Origin: Neptunomonas japonica DSM 18939
GTDB lineage: Bacteria; Pseudomonadota; Gammaproteobacteria; Pseudomonadales; Balneatricaceae
DNA: 64,000 nt
Reading direction: 5' to 3'
Assembly (NCBI RefSeq): GCF_000422765.1
Contig: NZ_AUGR01000009.1
Span: 124,001 to 188,000 of the forward strand
The position numbers and the translations under genes are program-made. How positions within the stretch are numbered: the first letter of the stretch is position 1; each line of letters begins with the position of its first letter. Of the stretch, positions 47,852 to 56,965 are shown in pieces. The notes beneath the pieces were generated by a model that made no database searches, was not told the DNA's origin, and was given only the letters and a program-made list of their open reading frames with translations.

Positions 47852-48527
47852 ATAAAGACTCTTCGTGATTATCTAACCATAGCGGATGCTTGAACATGGC
47901 TTGTGCATATAGCCTACCTTGTAGATGGCTGTTGAGCCAGCGCTGTAAATGCGTATAAGGGCCTTGCAAATAGAGTTGCCGATTCACTTTGGAAAACTGC
48001 CGAACAAAAGGAAGTAACGCATAATCAAGCAAGCTGGGCGTGTCTCCCATTAAGAACTTGTGTCGACTTAAGCGCCGCTCTAGCACCTGAACAAAAGGCT
48101 CACATGCTAAGCGATACTGCTCTTGCGTATCTTCATGAAAACGCTTGGCGTGTTTGTACAGCTCTAAGCTTGGCTTAAATTGCTTGTCGTTTTCTTCAAT
48201 GATTTTTAGCATCTCAGGCAGTGCTAATTCATTGTTAGAATAGAGTAAATCGTGCGGATCGTTTCGATTAAGTGCCCATAACATGATATCTAAACTTTCA
48301 TCGATAATGCTTTGATTATTATGGTTTAATTCTAAGCTATCTTTACTGTTTTTGAGCACTAAAACAGGCACGGTGCCTTTTGGTGAGACTGCTAGCATCT
48401 CTGCAGGTTTATTCTTCATCACAATAGGCCGTAGCCTAACAGACTGTTGCGCTAATAATATCGCCAACCTTGCACGCATCGCGTATGGGCAGTTTTGTAA
48501 TGAGTACAAAATTGGCAGTGTCATCAT
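47841..48527 (-). CDS. Glutathione S-transferase-like protein
   Basis: A 228-residue GST. The N-terminal thioredoxin-like domain has LYSLQNCPYAMRARLAILLA (CPYA site), KGTVPVLVLKN with the cis-Pro, and IIDESLDIMLWAL with the glutathione-contact Glu-Ser. The C-terminal helical domain has FLMGDTPSLLDYALLPFVRQF. Substrate unknown. Its stop overlaps the truncated lysE remnant, so the last few residues (HEESLFGG) might derive from a deletion junction. No Shine-Dalgarno sequence was evaluated as decisive. Confidence 0.9.
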   Translation of the reverse strand: MMTLPILYSLQNCPYAMRARLAILLAQQSVRLRPIVMKNKPAEMLAVSPKGTVPVLVLKNSKDSLELNHNNQSIIDESLDIMLWALNRNDPHDLLYSNNELALPEMLKIIEENDKQFKPSLELYKHAKRFHEDTQEQYRLACEPFVQVLERRLSRHKFLMGDTPSLLDYALLPFVRQFSKVNRQLYLQGPYTHLQRWLNSHLQGRLYAQAMFKHPLWLDNHEESLFGG

Positions 48528-48539
48528 TTATTAAATGCC

Positions 48540-50789
48540 TCACAAGCCTTGGCTGTATTGAGCATTAGTAGATACAGTAATCATATTGCTCAACTGTTGC
48601 TGGGCTAGCTCATCACCTTTTAAGAAGTTATCAAAATGCGTTACCAATTGCGCTTTGTCTTGCTCTGCTTTTGAGCCTGCACCAATGTTAGTGAGATCAA
48701 TAAAGAATTCATCGAATAGGTCAGCAAGGTCATTTACAACGTCGAAGTTCAAGAACTGCTCATCGTTGTAAATGCTTGGGTAGCCGCCCTTCTGTTTATC
48801 AATAGCGAAAGAAACACCTTTAACATTAGTAATGGTGGTCGCTTTCTCGCACTTGAGCATACAGCCATCTTCGATACTTGGTTTTTTACAGCCCACGGTT
48901 TGCTGGAAGAAACACTGGCGGCTGGTCATCATCAGGATTGGGTGATAAATACTGTAGAGCATTTTGAAGTTATCCGGACGTGCAATATTCTTAATTTGCA
49001 TGCGGTTAATTTCATTCGAGATAAATGCTCCCGCGCAGTTTAACTCTTCTTTAAATGTTAACAATGCGTAGGAATTGGTCGTATTCAAAAACGGCCCCGC
49101 AATCCACTCGATATCCATCTCAAACGCTTTGTACGCCACGCCTGTATTGTTACTAACGATACGCGCCGGACGAATTTCTTCAAGTAGCCTTACTGATTCG
49201 TCGTAATCTTTACCGATTAACACGGCAGGGAACCACGGGATCAGGTGCGGGTTGCGCTTAAAAATATCAATATGTTTATTACAGTCTTTTTTCCAGCTTT
49301 CGGGTAGCTTGAAATATACATCAGCAGTTGTCAGGTCGCACAGGTGAAGGTCTTTTTCATCAGCAATTAAGATCGACATAGTCGGCTTACCGGGTGCTTT
49401 TTTGTGCTTCTCTAATGGTGCTACTTCGACCTGAGGAATAATTTTTACGGAATTATTTAGTAATAAGGCAGCTTGGTTTTTGAGCTCAGTAAGCTCTTTA
49501 AACGGCAGACTAAGCGCTTCGCCTAACCCATCACAATCAAAAGACTCAACCGTATAATCACTAATTGCGAAGTTTTTAAAGCGCTTTTCTAGCGCCGCTT
49601 GGTCAATAGTTAGCTTTGTTGCTGGGCTAAGTGATGATGTGGTTTGTAGCGTATAGACCTTGTCATTATCGCCAATAATCATGGTTAAGCATAAAGGCTC
49701 ATCCAACTTACCAGAAAAGGCCAGCGCTAAAGGTTGCTTAGCAATGCTAAGGTATTTTATTTTATCGGCAAGCTCTACCCCAAGATCATTTCTCTGAGCA
49801 TATAGCTCTTCTCTTGCTTCCTGGACCTGTACCACAGAAATAGCATTACTTTTTTCAACCGCATGGTGAACACTGTAATCACGTGGATTGTCGATAAACA
49901 TATCCTTAGTGAGATTGCCCTTTAAGAACGAATTCGTAAAGTCGCGGTTAAATACACGGTGTAAGTTAGAATCATCAGCTAACAGCTTTCCTGTTTCAAC
50001 AAACTGATCAACCTGCTTACGCCACGTATCAACGACGGTATAAACATAGTGAGCACCTTTGATGCGCCCTTCTATTTTCAATGAATCCACTTGCGCATCG
50101 ACTAATTGTGGCAAATCAAAATAAGCAGAGTTATCTTTCAGATTAAGTGGGAAGCGATTACCAGCAGCCGTTATCTCATATTCATCACGACATGCTTGGC
50201 TGCAGCGTCCACGGTTACCCGAGTTACCCACGCTCACCGAGCTGGAATAACACTGGCCAGAAAAGGCAATGCATAATGAGCCATGTACGAACACTTCTGT
50301 CAGTACATCGTGTTCATGTGCTAGCGCCGTTAGTGATTTGATTTCAGGTAGGTTTAGCTCGCGTGATAAGTTAACGCGTGATGCACCGATTTTTGCCAAG
50401 AATAGAATTTGGCCTTCGTTATGCGTAGTTACCTGCGTTGATGCGTGGATATCAAGCGTTGGGAAGTGTTTCTTAACGAGATTAAAAACACCTAAGTCCT
50501 GCACAATGATGCCGTCGATACCGGAATTCACTAGCTTATTAAGTAGCTTGATCATCCCAGGGATTTCGTGTTCAAGAATGACGACATTTAAGGTCAAAAA
50601 CACTTCGCAATCGTATTTGTGCGCTAAACGTAAGATGCCGGTTAAGTCTTCATAAGATAGATTGGTGGCACGGTTACGAGCGTTGAAGGTATCCAAACCG
50701 CAATAAACGGCATTGGCGCCTGCAATAACAGCGGCTTTAATGGCTTCAACATCCCCACCGGGTGCTAATAATTCAATCTTTCTACTCAT
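48540..50789 (-). CDS. Peptidase U32-family protein (RlhA/TrhP relatives)
   Basis: A 749-residue protein of the U32 family, whose characterised bacterial members hydroxylate tRNA (TrhP) or 23S rRNA (RlhA). The U32 core spans about 5-290: IELLAPGGDVEAIKAAVIAGANAVYCG, SRELNLPEIKSL, VFVHGSLCIAFSGQCYSSS, GNRGRCSQACRDEYE and VDSLKIEGRIKG. Cysteines at these places could bind an Fe-S cluster. The C-terminal half contains CFFQQTVGCKKPSIEDGCMLKC, a second Cys cluster. The C-terminus differs from E. coli RlhA, so I do not assign the gene name. It lies 12 bp upstream of the GST gene, possibly co-transcribed. Confidence 0.88.
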   Translation of the reverse strand: MSRKIELLAPGGDVEAIKAAVIAGANAVYCGLDTFNARNRATNLSYEDLTGILRLAHKYDCEVFLTLNVVILEHEIPGMIKLLNKLVNSGIDGIIVQDLGVFNLVKKHFPTLDIHASTQVTTHNEGQILFLAKIGASRVNLSRELNLPEIKSLTALAHEHDVLTEVFVHGSLCIAFSGQCYSSSVSVGNSGNRGRCSQACRDEYEITAAGNRFPLNLKDNSAYFDLPQLVDAQVDSLKIEGRIKGAHYVYTVVDTWRKQVDQFVETGKLLADDSNLHRVFNRDFTNSFLKGNLTKDMFIDNPRDYSVHHAVEKSNAISVVQVQEAREELYAQRNDLGVELADKIKYLSIAKQPLALAFSGKLDEPLCLTMIIGDNDKVYTLQTTSSLSPATKLTIDQAALEKRFKNFAISDYTVESFDCDGLGEALSLPFKELTELKNQAALLLNNSVKIIPQVEVAPLEKHKKAPGKPTMSILIADEKDLHLCDLTTADVYFKLPESWKKDCNKHIDIFKRNPHLIPWFPAVLIGKDYDESVRLLEEIRPARIVSNNTGVAYKAFEMDIEWIAGPFLNTTNSYALLTFKEELNCAGAFISNEINRMQIKNIARPDNFKMLYSIYHPILMMTSRQCFFQQTVGCKKPSIEDGCMLKCEKATTITNVKGVSFAIDKQKGGYPSIYNDEQFLNFDVVNDLADLFDEFFIDLTNIGAGSKAEQDKAQLVTHFDNFLKGDELAQQQLSNMITVSTNAQYSQGL

Positions 50790-51006
50790 TGTGGCGAACT
50801 CACTTTATTCTGGATACTTACGTACAGGCGGGTTTAACGCGGAATTTTAACGGGAACGAATGAGTAATGCTATTGATAACCCATTTATACGAAATGTCAT
50901 GTTTTTAGTGTGGTTAAGCAGAGTTGATAAGCGGTGCTATCTCATCAACTCGATTTAGTAATTATCTTATTGTTTAAGCTATTTTTTTAACTATCTATAC
51001 CTAAAC

Positions 51007-51300
51007 CTATAGAAGCCCTAACTCATCAAAAGTTTTATTGAAATCTCTTAGTTGATCGTCACCACGGTCGTATTCCGCTTGCCACAGTACGTCTTTATAA
51101 TCTGTTCTTGCAAGCTGTATGCTGTTCTTCAGTGAAGTGATATTACCTTTGGATAGGTAAATAATAGAGCGAATCATTTTGTCACTGATGCGCCAATTAG
51201 TGGCAGCGTATAAGGCTTCAATCTCATCTTTAGCAAAAGGCATTTCTGATCCAAAATCCAGTGCCAATTTTTGTTGAATATCTATTGCGATTTCCATCAT
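51007..51300 (-). CDS. Conserved-looking hypothetical protein, 97 residues
   Basis: A small soluble protein starting MMEIAIDIQQKLALDFG and carrying MIRSIIYLSKGNITSLKNSIQLARTDYKDVLWQAEYD, ending RDFNKTFDELGLL. The pattern (residues IIYLSKGNI, DYKDVLWQAEYD) is one I associate with a family of small proteins common in marine gammaproteobacteria, but I know no function. It stands alone with a 206-bp gap downstream that holds a GAGTTGAT/ATCAACTC inverted repeat (50921-50951). Confidence 0.75.
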   Translation of the reverse strand: MMEIAIDIQQKLALDFGSEMPFAKDEIEALYAATNWRISDKMIRSIIYLSKGNITSLKNSIQLARTDYKDVLWQAEYDRGDDQLRDFNKTFDELGLL

Positions 51301-51382
51301 CTAAACCTAGTTATGTAACGCTTTGATTAAGTAATACGGATAGTTTACAGAATTTACTATGTGCCACCTACCCGCAACATTA

Positions 51383-52144
51383 TCACTCACCTTTTGTGGG
51401 ATTCGCATAAACAACACACCCAGTAGCCAATGCTGCTGCAACATGCTTAATAGCATGTCCACCCATAAACCCTGTAGCTGACAGTATTTCTGCATCAAAG
51501 TGTTCAAGCGCTTTAGCGATAAAGTACAGGCACAGCGTTGCGACTAGCAGCTTATTATTAAGATAGCGCTGAGGAAACATGATAAGAATGAGCGGTATTA
51601 AGGCTATTGGCAAAAACTGCACTAACGCGTAAGGGCGAAGGTCTCCCTGCCCTATGGATTCAGACCAAGCCCAATACAATACCGATGCTACACCTACTGC
51701 GATAAGCCACCATAATAAATGCGGTTGTGGCTTTTTGTTTACTCGCTCATTTATCAAGAGAGAGATTAGCGCCATAAAAGTCACTGTCATTGGGAGCCTA
51801 TCCCAAAACAAAGTTTGGTTTGTCGGTTCATAGTGATAATAAGAGGAGCCTAAGCTCACCAAAATGGTTCCTACGCATATCAGTAAATAGCCTTGGCTAC
51901 TTTCTTTGTGTAGTAGCTGCGGGTAACGGTACAGCCCAAGAATTCCAACTAACAGAAAAGGTAAGTTAGAGGCAACATTCCAAAAATGATTAATGCCCGC
52001 AATCTGCTGCGAGTCTGCAAACAGATGATAATGTGGGTCTTGAGGAATAGGCCCTACAAGAGCAAGCACACTAACGGCAATAACAGAGATAAGTGCCAGT
52101 ATTGTGTAGCGCATATTATGAGATAACCTTTGCGCTTTTATCAT
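51383..52144 (-). CDS. CREST-superfamily (alkaline ceramidase-like) membrane protein
   Basis: A 253-residue integral membrane protein with about seven spans. CREST-type conserved residues are visible: HFWNVASNLPFLLVGILGLY with Asn/Ser, SSYYHYEPTNQTLFWDRLPMT with His and Asp, and GGHAIKHVAAALATG with two His near the end, together a likely zinc-hydrolase site in the membrane. Alkaline ceramidases and PAQR receptors share this layout; the substrate here is unknown. Its ATG overlaps the TGA of the upstream hydrolase gene (ATGA), so the two are translationally coupled. Confidence 0.87.
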   Translation of the reverse strand: MIKAQRLSHNMRYTILALISVIAVSVLALVGPIPQDPHYHLFADSQQIAGINHFWNVASNLPFLLVGILGLYRYPQLLHKESSQGYLLICVGTILVSLGSSYYHYEPTNQTLFWDRLPMTVTFMALISLLINERVNKKPQPHLLWWLIAVGVASVLYWAWSESIGQGDLRPYALVQFLPIALIPLILIMFPQRYLNNKLLVATLCLYFIAKALEHFDAEILSATGFMGGHAIKHVAAALATGCVVYANPTKGE

Positions 52145-53025
52145 TGTGAGCCACCAAAAAACCTAAGCAGCTCAGTGGTAACTTGTTCAGGGGCCTCTTC
52201 TGGTAGAAAGTGGCCGCACTCGATACCTCTACCTTCAACCTGCACTGCTCTATCACGCCATACACCCAGCACATCATAATGACGATGCACAAACCCTTTT
52301 GTACCCCACAAGACCAACAGCGGGCACGGAACTTTATTCTCTAAATCAGCTTCGTCATGCTGCAAGTCGATAGTCGCAGCAGCGCGGTAATCTTCACAAC
52401 TGGCATGAATAGACTCTGGAGAACTAAAACAACGTATGTATTCGGCCATTGCCTCACTATCAAATACGGCATCTGGGGCACTCCAGCGTTCCATTTTTTC
52501 AGTTAGATAGTAAGCAGGATCAGCACCAATCATATGCTCAGGAAGCCCATTAGGCTGAATAAGAAAAAACCAATGATAGTAGCCTGTCGCAAAAGCCTGA
52601 TTAGTATTTGTAAACATATGATGAGTCGGGGCGATATCCATCACACATGCCTTTTTAACTTTAAGAGGATGATCGAGCGCCATCCGATGTGCCACTCTGG
52701 CTCCGCGGTCATGGCCTGCTACAAAAAATTCCTGATAACCCAAAGCGTCCATCACCTCGACCATATCTTGAGCCATCACGCGTTTTGAATAAGGGAAATG
52801 GTCATCAGCACTTGGCGGCTTTTCGCTGTCACCGTAGCCACGTAAATCAGGACAGATCACATGGAAGTTATTCATCAGCTGTGTAGCCACCTCTTTCCAG
52901 ATGACGTGGGTTTGAGGATAACCATGTAAAAGAAGCAATGGAGCCCCTGAGCCGCCTTGTACGAGATTTATTTCAGCTGAGGCCGTTTGTACGCGCGTTT
53001 TGGTAAACCCTTTTCCAAATATCAT
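52141..53025 (-). CDS. Alpha/beta-hydrolase, fluoroacetate (haloacetate) dehalogenase-like
   Basis: A 294-residue alpha/beta hydrolase. The nucleophile motif is GHDRGAR with Asp106, not Ser, as in dehalogenases. Residues matching the characterised fluoroacetate dehalogenase set are present: Arg107 and Arg110 (carboxylate clamp), Asp130, His151-Trp152 and Tyr213 (halide pocket), and catalytic His272 in GHFLPEEAPE. Oxyanion HGYP is at 34-37. It should cleave 2-haloacids such as fluoroacetate (EC 3.8.1.3), although the natural substrate in this organism is unknown. Overlaps the CREST-protein gene by 4 bp. Confidence 0.88.
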   Translation of the reverse strand: MIFGKGFTKTRVQTASAEINLVQGGSGAPLLLLHGYPQTHVIWKEVATQLMNNFHVICPDLRGYGDSEKPPSADDHFPYSKRVMAQDMVEVMDALGYQEFFVAGHDRGARVAHRMALDHPLKVKKACVMDIAPTHHMFTNTNQAFATGYYHWFFLIQPNGLPEHMIGADPAYYLTEKMERWSAPDAVFDSEAMAEYIRCFSSPESIHASCEDYRAAATIDLQHDEADLENKVPCPLLVLWGTKGFVHRHYDVLGVWRDRAVQVEGRGIECGHFLPEEAPEQVTTELLRFFGGSQ

Positions 53026-53195
53026 CTATATTGATCCCTTAATCAGTGCATCACTGACTTTAGGCTAATTCTTCCACGTTTATAATTCCAACCATTTGAA
53101 AGGAAAATTATTAAATAGGTTTTGTACCTTCGGCCTAGAAACAGGAGTGCCAGCTCCCTTAACTCGTGAATCTATTTCACAGATTTCCCATTCAC

Positions 53196-53567
53196 CTACT
53201 GCTTTTTAAACTGCAAATAACTCATTATCGAAAGCAAAGTAAAAAATGCCGGGTCGCTCCAACCAAAACCAGTAAAGATGCCTGTTATGCCTGCATACAA
53301 AGTAACAACAACACCCAATAGATTGGAGATGAGTAGTGCAATGAACAACTTTTTAGCTAATTTTCCTACTTCGATATCTCTTAGTTGGTAACTTATTACG
53401 CCAATCCCACCTAGAAAAATACTGGTATGTTGCGATAAGAAAAAAGCATACTGATCATTCAACTCCACACCGTAGATTGGCCATACCGTTTGTGGCATAA
53501 AAAACAGAACTAAAGCAAATACTACATAGATTGCACTATGTATGGTTAGAAACGTTTTGTTGTTCAT
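53196..53567 (-). CDS. Four-span membrane protein of unknown function
   Basis: A 123-residue protein from the ATG at 53567, which has AAGGAG just upstream (the frame extends to a TTG at 53585). About four hydrophobic spans: AIYVVFALVLFFMP, HTSIFLGGIGVISYQL, LFIALLISNLLGVVVTLYAG and AFFTLLSIMSYL. It follows the YdhR-like gene by 21 bp and is probably co-transcribed with it. No family name recognised. Confidence 0.8.
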   Translation of the reverse strand: MNNKTFLTIHSAIYVVFALVLFFMPQTVWPIYGVELNDQYAFFLSQHTSIFLGGIGVISYQLRDIEVGKLAKKLFIALLISNLLGVVVTLYAGITGIFTGFGWSDPAFFTLLSIMSYLQFKKQ

Positions 53568-53588
53568 TATCTTCTCCTTGGTCAAGCC

Positions 53589-53924
53589 TTAAGTTACTGG
53601 GTCTTTATTGATAAGGCTTTTATTAATCGGGCCTTTGTTAATACTTGATAAAGAAACATTTATATCAAAGATTTTCCCTCTTACCTTTTGTACTCCCATC
53701 TCTTTCAAGCGTGCGGTATGCATTGCTAAATAAGCACTGGCAGCACTTTTATCTTCAAAAAGATAGATACCACCGCCTAATTTGTCTTGCTCACTTTCAG
53801 TCCAAATTTTCCAAATAATACCAGGCTCATTGTTAATCGACTCTGCCAAGTTAGTAAGCATTCCTGCCATTTCCTCGCCAAACGGGCCAGTGTAATCAAA
53901 ATCTACTTGCAGTAATGTGTTCAT
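53589..53924 (-). CDS. YdhR-like putative monooxygenase (ABM fold) with repeat tail
   Basis: A 111-residue protein from the ATG at 53924, with GGAG upstream (a TTG at 53936 is the frame limit). The YdhR family signature is clear: LLQVDFDYTGPFGEEMAG, EPGIIWKIWTESEQDKLGGGIYLFEDKSAASAYLAMHTARL. The C-terminal 18 residues hold three tandem INK(G/S/D)(P/L) units absent from the core fold. First gene of a pair with the four-span protein, divergent from the LysR gene at 54073. Confidence 0.88.
   Translation of the reverse strand: MNTLLQVDFDYTGPFGEEMAGMLTNLAESINNEPGIIWKIWTESEQDKLGGGIYLFEDKSAASAYLAMHTARLKEMGVQKVRGKIFDINVSLSSINKGPINKSLINKDPVT
53598..53642 (-). repeat. Three 15-bp tandem repeats at the end of the YdhR-like gene
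   Basis: Three imperfect 15-bp units encode INKGP, INKSL and INKDP just before VT-stop. The units differ at several synonymous and non-synonymous sites, so the expansion is not recent. It appends an Asn/Lys-rich tail to a compact enzyme. Confidence 0.8.
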
Positions 53925-54072
53925 CGTCTTCTCCAATTATTTCATCTATTCCAAAGTTGACTAAGCAAGCCATATGTTTTGCCTTTGCACTTGGGTATAT
54001 GCGTTATAATATCTGGATAAAATAAACATAAAAGTTTATAAATTTGCGCTTTACTGTGAGTAAAATAGACAC

Positions 54073-54954
54073 ATGAGACTTAAAACAACGTTAGAGCAAT
54101 GGTTAACTTTATTTGAAATAGATAAAGCCGGCAGTATTCAAGCAGCAGCAACGCAGATGAATAAAAGCCATACCACGTTGATTTATGCGATAAAAAAGCT
54201 AGAGGATCAGCTTGATGTTGCCCTCGTAAGAGTTGAAGGGCGTCGAGCTGTGCTGACTGACGATGGAAAGTCATTGTTGCGCAGAGCGAAGTCTATGATT
54301 GAACAAGCTAAAGTACTTGAAGAGATCAGTACCCAGTTATCTCAAGGGTGTGAGTCGGAGTTAGTTGTTGCTATTGATCACTTGTGTGACCGAAAGTGGC
54401 TATACGAGCCTTTGGCTAAATTCCTTGATCAAAACAATACGACATCCATTCAAATTGTTGAGACCTCTCTCTCGAAAACAACACGTATGGTGGTGGAGGA
54501 AAACGCGGACATTTCGATTATTAACCTCCCTATCACTAACCACCCTTGTGAAGCCTTTGGCATTGTTAGTATGTTGCCTGTGGCGGTTAGCACTCACCCA
54601 TTAGCGAGCAAGCTAGAGCCTTGTTTGGCTGATCTGGCTATGGATAGACAAATTGTAGTGAGAGATTTGGGGGAGTCTGACAATAGAGATGTAGGTTGGT
54701 TAAAATCAAACCAGCGGGTAACCGTAGATAATTTTGATCATGCTTGGCAAGCGACCAAACAAGGGTTAGGTTACTGTCGTTTACCAATGCACGTTATTGA
54801 AAGTCATAACGACCCTGAAATGCTCATTCTTAATGTTGAGCACTCAAGCTGCTATCAGGTTCCGTTGCATTTAACCTTGCCTAAGGGCGCAAAAACCGGG
54901 CCTGCGGCTAAGCGCTTATATGAGTTGTTACTAGCATCAATAAACGAGAGGTAA
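54073..54954 (+). CDS. LysR-family regulator
   Basis: A 293-residue LysR protein with the HTH near residues 8-45 (LTLFEIDKAGSIQAAATQMNKSHTTLIYAIKKLEDQLDVALV) and RVEGRRAVLTDDGKSLL. The effector domain follows. Divergent from the YdhR/membrane-protein pair across 148 bp, its likely targets. The next gene, bluB, is convergent, 13 bp away. Confidence 0.9.
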   Translation: MRLKTTLEQWLTLFEIDKAGSIQAAATQMNKSHTTLIYAIKKLEDQLDVALVRVEGRRAVLTDDGKSLLRRAKSMIEQAKVLEEISTQLSQGCESELVVAIDHLCDRKWLYEPLAKFLDQNNTTSIQIVETSLSKTTRMVVEENADISIINLPITNHPCEAFGIVSMLPVAVSTHPLASKLEPCLADLAMDRQIVVRDLGESDNRDVGWLKSNQRVTVDNFDHAWQATKQGLGYCRLPMHVIESHNDPEMLILNVEHSSCYQVPLHLTLPKGAKTGPAAKRLYELLLASINER

Positions 54955-54967
54955 CTTGCTCGTTGCA

Positions 54968-55618
54968 TTACGCTTTATTCGTCCACTTTTCTTTATGGAT
55001 AAGTTGATTAATGTCGCCTCTTGGCAACCAGCCAAACTCTTCTAATTCAGGTTTATCATTAAAATTTGAAACATAACCTAAGCATAAATAGGCAATTATC
55101 TCTATATTGTCTGGTATACCTAATGTTTCTCTCAATACATCATCATGAATAATACTTACCCAGCCTAAGCCTATATTCTCGGCTCTTGCCGCTAACCACA
55201 TATTTTGAATAGCACATACCGTGCTATATAGGTCCATTTCAGGTTTGATTGTTCGGCCTATGACGACAGGTCCATTCCGTTCTCTATCACAAGTAACACA
55301 TACGCCTAACGGTGCTTCAAGGATACCTTCTAACTTTAAGCTTTGGTATTCACCTCTTTTTTCGTCGGAAAACTTCTGAGCCGATTCAAGACTGGCTGAT
55401 TCGTAGCCTTTTTTTAGCGCGTTTTTTGTTTGATCTTCAGTGACCAAGATAAAATCCCAAGGTTGCATAAAACCAACGCTTGGAGCATGATGCCCGGCCT
55501 TGAGGATCCGTTCTAATACATCATTAGGAATAGGCGTAGAGATAAAGTCTTTGCGTACATCTCTACGAGAAAATATCACTTTATATAGAGCATCTCTTTC
55601 AGCATCATTAATCTTCAT
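54968..55618 (-). CDS. bluB: 5,6-dimethylbenzimidazole synthase (BluB)
   Basis: Nitroreductase-fold enzyme (EC 1.13.11.79) that cannibalises FMN to make the lower ligand of vitamin B12. The 216 residues are typical. BluB strings: YKVIFSRRDVRKDFI, APSVGFMQPWDFILV, and IQNMWLAARAENIGLGWVSI. No other cobalamin gene or B12 riboswitch is next to it. A B12-dependent ribonucleotide reductase is encoded 4 kb away, a plausible consumer of the cofactor. Confidence 0.93.
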   Translation of the reverse strand: MKINDAERDALYKVIFSRRDVRKDFISTPIPNDVLERILKAGHHAPSVGFMQPWDFILVTEDQTKNALKKGYESASLESAQKFSDEKRGEYQSLKLEGILEAPLGVCVTCDRERNGPVVIGRTIKPEMDLYSTVCAIQNMWLAARAENIGLGWVSIIHDDVLRETLGIPDNIEIIAYLCLGYVSNFNDKPELEEFGWLPRGDINQLIHKEKWTNKA

Positions 55619-55758
55619 ATTCGCCCGTTTTTATCAATTCATACACGCTTATATTCCTTGCCTAGCTTAATTTAGCTGGAAACGTTATTTGAATCTTGGA
55701 TTATGATTTTTCGATATTATGCGCCAGACAGTACATTACTTGGGCTTGTTATGCACTG

Positions 55759-56115
55759 CTACTCGAACAAGCATATTTTGTTTTTATCTAGGTCTCTTAC
55801 ATAAGCAGAAAACCTCCCTGAGCGTATGCCCGGCTTGCCCTCATTGATACCACCTATTTCTAGAGCTTTGCGGTATAAGCGCTCAACCTCAGATGATGAG
55901 CCAAGGTTGAATCCAACCATTGTTCCGTTTCCAAAAGTTGCTTCTTCACCATCAAATGGCTCTGCAACAGCAAACATGAAACCTTGTCCTGCCCATAACG
56001 TCATACGCCCTTGTGCATGCACTTTATTGATTTCATCTCCTTCAAATAGTGCATCGTAAAACTGAACAGATTTTTCCATATCATTAGTGCCGAAGACGAC
56101 GTAATTCATTTTCAT
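55759..56115 (-). CDS. VOC-family (glyoxalase/bleomycin-resistance fold) protein
   Basis: A 118-residue vicinal-oxygen-chelate protein: VVFGTNDMEKSVQFYDALF at the start, VGFNLGSSSEVERLYRKAL, and AYVRDLDKNKICLFE with the terminal metal-ligand Glu. Small VOC proteins of this kind act as lyases or dioxygenases on unknown substrates. It lies 32 bp after the SDR-like gene and may share its transcript. Confidence 0.88.
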   Translation of the reverse strand: MKMNYVVFGTNDMEKSVQFYDALFEGDEINKVHAQGRMTLWAGQGFMFAVAEPFDGEEATFGNGTMVGFNLGSSSEVERLYRKALEIGGINEGKPGIRSGRFSAYVRDLDKNKICLFE

Positions 56116-56147
56116 ATTTTTGTTTCCGTATGCTTACATGTACATAT

Positions 56148-56867
56148 TTAAGTATTGTAAATTACAGGCATTTGGCGCTTCCATTTATTCCATGTTCCGC
56201 TATTTGTTACCAATTCAGACATGAAGTGAGCTACGTTGATTCGGCTTGTTTTGCCGGCATCAAAAATAGCGCTGCGAATGGGAGATGCATAGGCATTATA
56301 TTCTGTGACTGATTCTTGCTCGATGAGGCTGTCGGGACGAACAGCAACCCACTCAATCAACTTTTGATTATCGTCAAAGCTCAGTTGTAAATACTCTGCT
56401 GCAAGCTCGTTGTCGGCATGTGGGGGCAACAAAAACCTTATCAAGCCAACGATGAAAGATTGTGCAGCCGATACCTTTTCACCCGCTCGCGTATTCTGGT
56501 TTCCGCTGGTGTTCATTAAGATAAATTTTACGTGAACAGCTGGTGCTGTTTTCTCAATGGCACTGCATAAACGTTGAACTGCATCAGTGACTAAGCGCCT
56601 TGGGTGACCAAACATGCCTTTAAGGGTTAAGTTGTGACCAAGGCACGAAACTACAGCGCTGCATCCTTGAACTTGTTCTAATAGCTCTGTATCGGTCATA
56701 TCCAATAGGCTGAACTCAGTAATCATTAGCCGATCATTTTGTTTTAAGGTATCTGGCAAATTATCAGCGCAACGAACGATGATTTTAACCTGCTCACCTC
56801 GAGCTAATAACTCCTCAACCAACAACCGACCGGTTGCCCCACTGGCCCCAACAACGAGAGTAGTCAT
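56148..56867 (-). CDS. NAD(P)-binding SDR-like protein (NmrA/atypical SDR)
   Basis: A 239-residue atypical short-chain dehydrogenase. The Rossmann motif is TTLVVGASGATGRLLVEELLARGEQVKIIVR (GxxGxxG), followed by VSCLGHNL and FILMNTSGNQN. The active-site Tyr-Lys is not evident, as in redox-sensor or NAD(P)-binding members. Divergent from the LysR gene at 56966 across about 100 bp; followed by the VOC gene. Confidence 0.88.
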   Translation of the reverse strand: MTTLVVGASGATGRLLVEELLARGEQVKIIVRCADNLPDTLKQNDRLMITEFSLLDMTDTELLEQVQGCSAVVSCLGHNLTLKGMFGHPRRLVTDAVQRLCSAIEKTAPAVHVKFILMNTSGNQNTRAGEKVSAAQSFIVGLIRFLLPPHADNELAAEYLQLSFDDNQKLIEWVAVRPDSLIEQESVTEYNAYASPIRSAIFDAGKTSRINVAHFMSELVTNSGTWNKWKRQMPVIYNT

Positions 56868-56965
56868 AGGGTGTTCTCCGCATATTTATTCATTGGAAGC
56901 AAACTATACCTATACAAAAATAGAATATATATTGCAGGTTCTGAATAATTGGTATGCATATTCGT

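Noticed and set aside
51307-51507. 66-codon minus-strand frame overlapping the CREST-protein gene
   Set aside because: Overlaps the clear membrane-protein gene in another frame and has no features.
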